Position numbers and translations under genes: made by a program
Notes under the pieces: model-generated
Told to the model about the DNA's origin: nothing
Databases searched by the model: none
What the model saw: only the letters and a program-made list of their open reading frames with translations
DNA from: Scenedesmus sp. ARA3
Taxonomy: Eukaryota > Chlorophyta > Chlorophyceae > Sphaeropleales > Scenedesmaceae
Assembly (NCBI GenBank): GCA_004335835.1
Contig: RWJK01001488.1
Coordinates: forward strand, 62,001-126,000
Reading direction: 5' to 3'
DNA length: 64,000 nt
In this document: positions 57,636-64,000 of the stretch, in pieces
Numbering within the stretch: position 1 is the first letter of the stretch
Layout: every line of letters starts with the position of its first letter

Positions 57636-58698
57636 CAAGCAGCAGCAGCAGCAGGTGATAGCGTGTTGATGGTGGTGGTGTTCAAGCCAGCAGTGTTGCA
57701 GACATAATGTGCAGCAAAAGCAGCAGCAGCATTGCATAGGAACACAGACACAAAAACACGTATGTACACAAATGCGCGCATGATGCACAGGCAGCTGAAA
57801 CACATGCAGTACAAAGTTTGAAACATGCAGTAACACAGCAGCATCGGCAGCTGCTGCTGCAGCAGCAGCAGCAGCAGCCAACACACCTGGAACTCAGGTG
57901 GCAGGGATGCCCTGTCCTCAGAAAGTGCCAGCTTGAACTGACTGCCCTTGATCAGCCTGAAGCAGCGAGGGTCTGCAAGCTCAATGTACCTGCGGAGCAG
58001 CAGCAGGACATCCAGCAGCAGCAGCAGCAATTGCAGATGTTGATGCTTGCTTTTGATCAGCCAGAGGCAATGAGAGTCCATCGGCGGAATGTACCTGTGG
58101 AGCAGCAGCAGGACATGCAGCAGCAGCAGCAGCGGGCGGCTGTCAGAAGAGGGTCCACGGCCCGTTGCAGGGCTGGGTGTGCCAGAAGCGTTACAGACAC
58201 GGCAGCAGCAGCAGCAGCAGCGGTGAGACAAGCAGCCTTCCTGCTAGACAAGCAGCAGTTTGTTACACCAACAAGTCATGCTGGTTCAAACAGGCAGCCC
58301 AGGCTTCAGGGCCCTGGCTGCAGCAGCCGTTGGGTGCTGCGCCACGCAGTGGTTGCGGGCTACAGGCAACCAACAAGCACAAATGTATCGCTGCTGTGGC
58401 TTGACTTGTGATGCGATGATAACAAACCTCCCATTTCTTACTTCTCAGTTGCGGCCTTGCCCCAGCAGTCCAGCTGCCAGTGCCCGCCAGGCAGCACTTT
58501 GTACAGCAGCGCAGTGTCTGTCTTGGGGGCGCCAGTCTGGTCCCGCGCTGTCCATGTGGGCGGCGTTTTGATCTGGCTGGCTTCATTGCCAAAGGCATAT
58601 GTGTAGCCAGATTTGGAAGTGCCTAAGTCAACTCCAATGAAGCAGCGGCTGCCTGCAGCTGCAGAAGGTCCCTGCAGGTTCAGCTGGCCCAGTCGGGG
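52922..58698 (-). CDS. HSPA12-type HSP70-related protein (5' exon not found)
   Basis: Member of the HSPA12 branch of the HSP70/actin ATPase superfamily, cytosolic nucleotide-binding proteins distinct from classical chaperones. Seven exons join in phase: 58442-58698, 57887-57989, 56892-57418, 55806-55937, 55450-55585, 54738-55035, 52922-53463, giving about 664 aa. Phosphate-1 motif: FIGVDLGTSKSGYTYAFG. Phosphate-2: VVLDAGGGTVDIAMHK. Adenosine motif: VLVMAGGFGSSRYLLQ. Between them are HSPA12-like blocks such as LSVPAGWSDAAKDVMRRSA, LVHEQEAAALTACC, FDPVIDPIVQNL and, near the end, YTYGVNVLRAPEP and YFDFGAGDMQVRALD. The first exon seen begins at an acceptor (CACAG at 58699), so the initiator ATG lies on an unidentified upstream exon. 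A Ser-rich insertion follows the MTLRAETRP segment. Five introns contain tandem copies of neighbouring exon edges. Confidence 0.88.
53735..54790. repeat. nine tandem copies of an HSPA12-like exon 3' edge
   Basis: The edge of exon 54738-55035 encoding WLGREPVTPGDANKAVVLG plus gtgagt recurs, with cores near 53740, 53868, 53999, 54118, 54250, 54375, 54497, 54630 and 54749. Spacing is about 120-130 bp. Most copies keep both the coding frame and the donor. Confidence 0.92.
55755..55800. repeat. (CAG)n tract
   Basis: About 14 CAG units with one TAG, in the intron after exon 55806-55937 of the HSPA12-like gene. Similar runs lie at 55950-55985, 56096-56131 and 57588-57634. Confidence 0.95.
55890..56100. 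repeat. duplicated start of exon 55806-55937
   Basis: The segment from the acceptor CTGCAG through codons for IEKGTTEKTAHLSEVRRS is copied at about 56041-56098 (upstream in the transcript), with CAG runs next to each copy. Confidence 0.8.
56270..57050. repeat. four copies of the phosphate-2 exon edge
   Basis: The 3' part of exon 56892-57418 (LVHEQEAAALTACCDP...DAGGGTVDIAMHK plus gtgagc) recurs nearly intact at about 56645-56800 and 56400-56550, and truncated at about 56270-56315. Coding frame is kept in the two long copies. Confidence 0.92.
57420..57600. repeat. three copies of the LPYDCPFT exon start
   Basis: Codons for YDCPFTSEQLIT at the start of exon 56892-57418 recur near 57450-57500 and 57540-57580 in the upstream intron, separated by CAG runs. 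Confidence 0.82.
57930..58105. repeat. duplicated start of exon 57887-57989
   Basis: YIELADPRCFRLIKGS codons (57940-57989) recur as YIPPMDSHCLWLIKSK at about 58045-58092, each preceded by an acceptor-like CTCC(G/A)CAG. Confidence 0.82.
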
Positions 58699-59469
58699 CT
58701 GTGAAGGCAAAATTAGCAGCAGTGACAGCACGGCAGTGGTCGGGCACTAAAGCTCAATGTGTCAGCCGCAAATTGGGCGCCTGGGAGCAGCTGCTGGTTC
58801 CTGCTTCTGCTGCTGGTGGTGCTGCTGCACCTGCCTGCCTGAGTCAGGCAGCCTGACTGCTCTGCTGCCTTTGAAGTTGCTCAGACAGCAAGCATACACT
58901 TCGATGTTTGCAAGAAACTGCAATTGCTACATTATCACATCAGAAATTAGCATGTAAATGCGCTCCAAGTCCGATGATGGCTGAGGGCGAGTAAGCACAG
59001 GACAACGGAGGGAGCTTGAGGCGTGCAGAGCGGCAGACTCGCTGCTGCAGCACCTAGATGCTACAAGACCATCCTTACCAGCATTACTGTGAACCTTGGG
59101 CTACTATACAGTAGGACTGCTGCAATCAGGTTCGGGTTGAAGCGTGCAGCAACACAACAGGTCAGGTTACAGCTGTACGCCCTGGCAGTATCAGATCATT
59201 AGCATAGACGAGGTCAGACTTGAAGCTGCTGCTTTTTGTGAACATTAATCAGCAGTGCATGCAGGAAGGTCGAAGGTCATCCAACCTTCACGGTGTGCTA
59301 CCTGACCTTCCGGGTGACCAAAAGTTTAACACTATGATAGTGCGGAAGCGCTACATCAACAAGTTGTTCACGCCTTGAAGTAGTGTTTGGTGAAGTTCGA
59401 TCTGCTCATCTGTGCGTTCAACGTCATTCCAAGCTTGAGCACGAAACTGTTGCGTACACCTCCTGCACC
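58699..59469. promoter_or_regulatory. divergent region upstream of the HSPA12-like and membrane-protein genes
   Basis: It should contain the missing 5' exon of the HSPA12-like gene and both promoters. A cluster of GGTCA/TGACC half-sites lies at about 59160-59320. It includes a perfect 8-bp inverted repeat, GAAGGTCA (59272-59279) and TGACCTTC (59303-59310). Function unknown. Confidence 0.4.
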
Positions 59470-62400
59470 ATGAAGCCGAGTGTAGGCATCCGGTTTCTTC
59501 TAATCGCCCTGGCTACTCTGACCATTGCAGGACTGGCAGTTGCAGCCGAAAAACCACGTAAGCAGCCTTGGTGATGGCATCATGACACTGTCCTGTGGCA
59601 GCTGCGCCTGCGCACGCTTGCAGTCCCAACAGCAGATGTGTCAACAAGATGCATAAATCACCAGTGAACCTGATTTTCCTGTTTTTATGCCGTCCTAAAC
59701 TGCCGCACTGATGAAACAAGTGTTCAAGGATCGCTGCCGTTATGCCTGTGTCAATGCCATTGAGCATACATGTATGCTGTACAGCGTAACCAGACGGGCA
59801 GGTTCTCGAATGCACTGCAGTCTTTGCATGCCACATAGAACGTCTCTGGGTCTTCACTTACTGAGACCTGAAATCACCATCAAATAGTACATACTGATTT
59901 GCAACTAAATCACTCTATGCCACCTGCTGCCTTCCCCTGCATGACTTGCTGTCATGCAGCAGCTCCTTCCGGCACAGCAGCTCTTAACAACGCCACAGCA
60001 CCTCCTGGCAACGCATCAGTTTCTGGCACTGCATCAGGTGCTGGCAATGGCACAGCAGCTTCCGGCAACGCAACAGCTCCTGGAAATGCTTCAACTCCTG
60101 GCAATGTAGCAGCTCCTGGCAGCGGCACAGCACCTCCTGGTAACGCATCAGGTGCTGACAACCCAGCAGCTCCTAGCAACACAGCAGCTCCTGTCAGCGG
60201 CACAGCAGCTTCTGGCAACGCAGCAGCTTCTGGCAACGCAGCAGCTTCTGGCAACGCAGCAGCTTCTAACAACACTGTAGCTTCAGGCAAAACAGCAGCT
60301 CCTGGCAGCGGCACAACAGCTGCTGGCAACGCAGCAGCTTCCAACAACGCAGCAGCTTCCAACAACGCAGCAGCTCCCGGCAATGCAGCAGATTCTGGCA
60401 ATGCAACACCAGTCGCTTCACCAAGCCCATCACCCGCCACACCAACAGACTCATCACCGAGCCCGAGCCCATCACCTATCCCGGAGAAGTTTGTCAGGCT
60501 GGCTCTCGTCGCCATCTTTCCTGCAGGCTACAGCGGCCAGAAAGTCGAGCTGACAGCCAAATGCACAGCGCTGTGCAGTCAGCCCCCCTCTCACTGCACT
60601 TCATACGCAGCAACGAATGTAGCCTCGCCTGAAGACACGCGTGACATATCGGAACTTCCGAATGCCTGGTGTGTAGGACAGCAGGGCAAGCAGCAGATGT
60701 TGGCTGGCAAGTACAACCTGTCCCATGAGTTTAAATCTGAGAGGTTTGTTGCGCCGCCGCCGCAGCAGCCTGCCGCAGATGGTGCAGCAGCGCCTGCGCA
60801 GGACCCTGGATATGGGGCTGTTGCGAAGACTCCGCAGTGGAGCTGCGACGTACTCACGGCCTCTGGCCCCAGCCCACTGCAAGTGCTATCAACTGAAGTA
60901 GAGCTGAAAGACGTCGAAGAGAACAGTGCTGTGGTGTGTGTGGCTGACTACCGAGAGGCCCCCGCTGCAAAGCCATCATTCAATGTTGGTGAGTGACAGG
61001 CTGCTGCAGACACTGGCTGGTCTCGGATTTTGATGGTCTCAAATTGAAGAGCATCAGTGGTTGATGTAGATGAGCGATGAACCAGTGCCGACTGTCCAAT
61101 AGCATTGCCGGCAGAGGGTGCTGTGTTAGATGATGCAAACAGCAGCCAAATAAACTAGCGCATGCTGCACTCATGTCAGTAAGCTGAGTGGTCCCTGCCA
61201 TACCCACCTGCAGGTGTCCAGTGGCGCGCGACTAACTCATCGCAATTGTAACTTGTCACGTTTTGCCTGCTGCCCTTGCAGGGACGGCAGTTGGCATTGC
61301 AGTGGCAGTTATTGGCACATTCGTTGTGCTGGCGGCTGCTGCGTACTATGCGTACAAGCAGCACACAGACCGTGAAAAGCAGCAGGAGGGACTAGTGCGC
61401 TACAGCAGCTCTTTTGAAAGTGCCGGCAAAAGCACATTCACTGGTATCTTGTCAAAAGTCAAGCAAGCCATTGGCACATCACCCCTGCCGCCAATTTCCG
61501 CTGCAGCAGCAGCAGCAGCAGCAGCAGCAGCTCCTGCAGCATCAAAAGCTCACAGCTTCAACAGCAGCAACACAAGCAAGCAGGTTGCAGTGACAGTTAG
61601 TGATGGAGGCATGGTGGTTGGGTTCACAGGAGAGGAGCTATGCACTGCGCTGCGAGAGGTGCAGTATGCCGTGGCACAAAAGCTCCTCATTGCTGTGGAA
61701 GATTCACCACTGGCAGCAGCAGGTGAGCCACTGGATCGACAAGTAGCACACCTTGCTGCTGTTTGCCAGACACAATCTCACTGCACGACCTCCGCATCAC
61801 TTGGCGTGCTGTACTTGTGTGTGCTTCTTTTGCGCACTGATTTACAACCCTACTTGCGAATCTAACAGTTGCAATGCCAGCTGCTGCTGCATAAGTTAAT
61901 AATGCGGCCTGCATAAATAACCAAGTGCTGCCTGCAATCTGCCCTGTTGTCCCCTTCAATCTTTGCAGAACCCCTTGCGGCATGGCTGGCAAGGGGCATG
62001 CAGGAAGTGCAGCAACGCATGAGCAACACAGCATATGCAGGGTCTCACGCATTCACGCGCGACTGGCAGACGCACTGCGTGCTTGGGTGGCTGCATGCCC
62101 ACATCTGGTCAGCGCAGACGGCGCCACACACTTTGCTGGGCGTGCGGGTGAGAACCAGCTTCGAACCTTGCTGTTTACTAGGTCTTATGGCTGACACCTG
62201 GCATACGCACGCATTGTTCACATACGCATGCAGCAGCATGCGTCAATGCTTGCTATGGCTTTACCGGAGTTTTTCAAAAGTCTGCCTGTACAGTAAGCAG
62301 GGTACAGGGGCTGTCTGTGTGAGCGCTGTTACTAATCTGTTATGTTACGAAGAAGCAGGAACCCGTACCAGGAGCCAACGAGAGGCTTATACAGGGAATG

Positions 62401-63302
62401 GAACAGGCTAATGCTCCTCATGCCTGGCGGATCCGCAGGCACAGCTGTACCCTCTGCATTGTGCTGCGCCAACTCACATACTCTGTTGTTATACTCACCT
62501 GCTGCAGGCACCATCTGATGTGACAGACAAGGAGTCAGCACGCTGGCTGCTGGCGCAGCTGCGACACACGCCGAGCCACCACGCCTTTGGCAAAGCAGCA
62601 GCAGGCCTGGCGCAGCAGCTGCTGCAGGAAGCAGTGCCTGCTGGTCAAACTTTGACCGAGGGCGCTGTGGAGTACTATGTGCCGGTGCTAATTGGGGTGA
62701 TGATGAGTGCGCTGCGGCTCTTCCTGCAAGTGCGAGGGACTGCAAATGGCCTTGCCATCTTCCTGCCAGGTGAGAGCCAAGATTAGTAGTGTGCATCATT
62801 ACTACAGCCGACCAAGACAAAAAGGGGTTGCATAGAACACGGATAGGGATGGTACCTGATTAGGTGCGTAGTTGCGGCTGCGTTAGTGCTGCTTGATATC
62901 TGCAGTGATCTCTGGCAGCTGACAACCTGACATGCCCTTCGTGAGACTCTCACTGCTGGTACCCTCTTTGCTTCCCTGTGCTGCAGGCCGTGTGGCAGCA
63001 ATCAGTCCTGCAGTGCCGGACACAGCTGTTACATTCCGGGACTACTTGGGACAGCAGCAAACCGACGTGTATGTGCTGGACAGCTTGCCAGGTGAGGCTC
63101 AACTTGAACAATGCAAAGTACTGATCGTTGATAATCACAGACAGACAGTGATAAATACATGCATGCTTCAGCAACCGTGTTTGGTCCTGATTCTGCCGCA
63201 TGTTCAGACCTAGGACTGCAGTGGCTTAGATAGCATGTCAGCCGCTTTGCATGCGGTACCCCTGGAAGGGGGATTTCTGCTGGCAAGAGCCTTGGCTTAC
63301 GC

Positions 63303-63367
<65 letters not shown>

Positions 63368-63483
63368 GCTACTGCTGCTGCTGCTTCTGCCTTTTCTGTT
63401 TCCCAGGTGTGCTGGGTATGTCTCAGACCGGAGCTGTCACAGTGTGGGCCCCAGCCGCAGCCACACGGCTAGGACTGCTGTAA
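59470..63483 (+). CDS. single-pass membrane protein with Gly-Asn-Ala repeat ectodomain
   Basis: Not a family I recognise. Seven exons (59470-59557, 59960-60988, 61282-61722, 61969-62147, 62508-62769, 62987-63091, 63407-63483) join exactly to 726 aa. It starts with a signal peptide (FLLIALATLTIAGLAVAAEK). Next comes a stretch of about 140 residues of repeats such as SGNAAA, APGN and SNNAAA rich in Ala, Gly, Asn, Ser and Pro, then a Pro-Ser linker (SPSPSPATP) like algal hydroxyproline-rich glycoproteins. A Cys-containing domain follows (CTALCSQPPSHCTSYAA ... WCVGQQGKQQM ... WSCDVLTA ... VVCVADY). One transmembrane helix (GTAVGIAVAVIGTFVVLAAAAYYA) precedes a basic YKQHTDREK. The cytoplasmic part has a polyAla run and an unknown helical domain. 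Likely a surface or cell-wall-contacting receptor/adhesin; this is inference from topology. Confidence 0.7.
59965..60410 (+). repeat. coding repeat of Gly-Asn-Ala units
   Basis: Imperfect 15-18-bp units coding (S/P)GNA(A/S)-type peptides. The cleanest run is SGNAAA three times at about 60208-60262. Many Asn residues fall in N-x-S/T sequons (for example NNAT, GNAS), so heavy glycosylation is possible. Confidence 0.85.
63304..63386. repeat. (CTG)n tract in the last intron of the membrane protein gene
   Basis: About 27 CTG units with TAC and TTC interruptions, ending just before the acceptor at 63406. As a pyrimidine-containing stretch it may serve as the polypyrimidine tract. Confidence 0.95.
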
Positions 63484-64000
63484 AACCAGCTGCTGTCTTT
63501 CGATTTAGGCGGTACATTCAGATAACTTGTTAGCTGAGCTTGAGCAGGCTTGCCTGCTTTGATGCGTTGGACTTGCAACGTTGTAACTGTCAGACAAGCC
63601 TGGTTGCGCGCTTGCTGCACCTGCTGCAAGCAGTGGGACAGAGCACAATGCTTTCAGTCGTTGATCAGCAACTTCTCATGAAGAACAGCATCCAGAGCAC
63701 GGTCTGCAAGATGTTCAGTCACGGCCGCTGCAGACTCGGATCCAGGCACACCTCAGCACGTGCATTGCACGTGCAGCAGTGCCCCCTGGATTGCAGCATC
63801 GTACGCTTATGGTCAGACGATGCATCTTGTCAATGGAGAGGCTTTGAAGCCAAGTGGCGCTATGCATAGTGTAAGAGGCACTCTTAGGCCGCTGATTGTC
63901 CTCTTGCCATTTCTGCACAGAAAAGCATGGACTGTGGCATTTTTTTTGTGAAGGTTGTGTATAGTTTCACCAGAAACGTGGAGCATGTTGGTTTCACAGA
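63484..64000. other. 3' flank of the membrane protein gene
   Basis: No further gene seen. A TGTAA at 63582-63586, the usual chlorophyte polyadenylation signal, lies about 100 nt after the stop codon. Confidence 0.45.
63582..63586 (+). terminator. candidate TGTAA polyadenylation signal
   Basis: TGTAA at a typical distance from the stop codon; known as the poly(A) signal in chlorophycean algae. A pentamer can occur by chance. Confidence 0.35.

Noticed and set aside
1..64000. tRNA, rRNA, transposase or reverse transcriptase genes
   Set aside because: I looked for characteristic cores and found none; the repeats present are exon-edge arrays and microsatellites.

Overview
This window is nuclear DNA from a eukaryote, most probably a chlorophyte green alga of the Chlorophyceae (Sphaeropleales-like; inferred, not proven). 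It has moderate-to-high GC, many short GT-AG introns, dense (CAG)n/(CTG)n tracts in introns and coding exons, and ciliary genes beside HSPA12-, SWIM/RING- and AMMECR1-type genes. Three runs of N (9824-9873, 37264-37313, 49206-49422) mark assembly gaps, two inside CAG tracts and one inside a tandem array. There is no bacterial gene organisation.

Layout, left to right: an unassigned edge (1-1065); a U2AF65-like splicing factor on the minus strand (1066-7112); a SWIM plus RING zinc-finger protein on the minus strand (8659-12379); a divergent RAB23-type small GTPase on the plus strand (12782-15349); two tandem plus-strand secretory-pathway glycosyltransferase paralogues with identical exon lengths (16499-18652 and 19475-21648); a gene-poor stretch (21649-24403); an AMMECR1-domain protein on the minus strand (24404-25957); a 25-kb divergent dynein heavy chain-like gene on the plus strand (26280-51648); an HSPA12-type HSP70 relative on the minus strand (52922 to at least 58698); and a single-pass membrane protein with a Gly-Asn-Ala repeat ectodomain on the plus strand (59470-63483). 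Exon models were built by eye from homology, GT-AG sites and phase. For the U2AF65-like, RAB23, both glycosyltransferase, AMMECR1 and membrane-protein genes the exons join into complete frames. The HSPA12-like gene joins in frame over seven exons, but its 5' exon was not found. In the SWIM gene only the exon 1/2 junction is unresolved.

Two things stand out. First, the dynein-like gene keeps the order of a dynein heavy chain (tail, linker, six AAA-like blocks, C-terminal region), with introns that stay in phase and a 5.1-kb open exon. Yet the AAA1 P-loop and Walker B, the AAA3 and AAA4 P-loops, and the microtubule-binding stalk tip appear to be gone; only AAA2 keeps an intact Walker A. It reads as a dynein pseudo-motor swollen by Ala/Ser/Gln runs. 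Second, most multi-exon genes here carry tandem, decaying copies of an exon edge together with its splice site, repeated 2-9 times in the adjoining intron. These arrays make up much of the intron length and suggest intron growth or birth by tandem duplication across splice junctions.

The genes do not form one pathway. RAB23 and the dynein-like gene share a ciliary theme; the glycosyltransferases and the membrane protein are secretory or cell-surface; the U2AF65-like gene belongs to splicing. Three head-to-head gene pairs share short putative promoters (12380-12781, 25958-26279 and 58699-59469).
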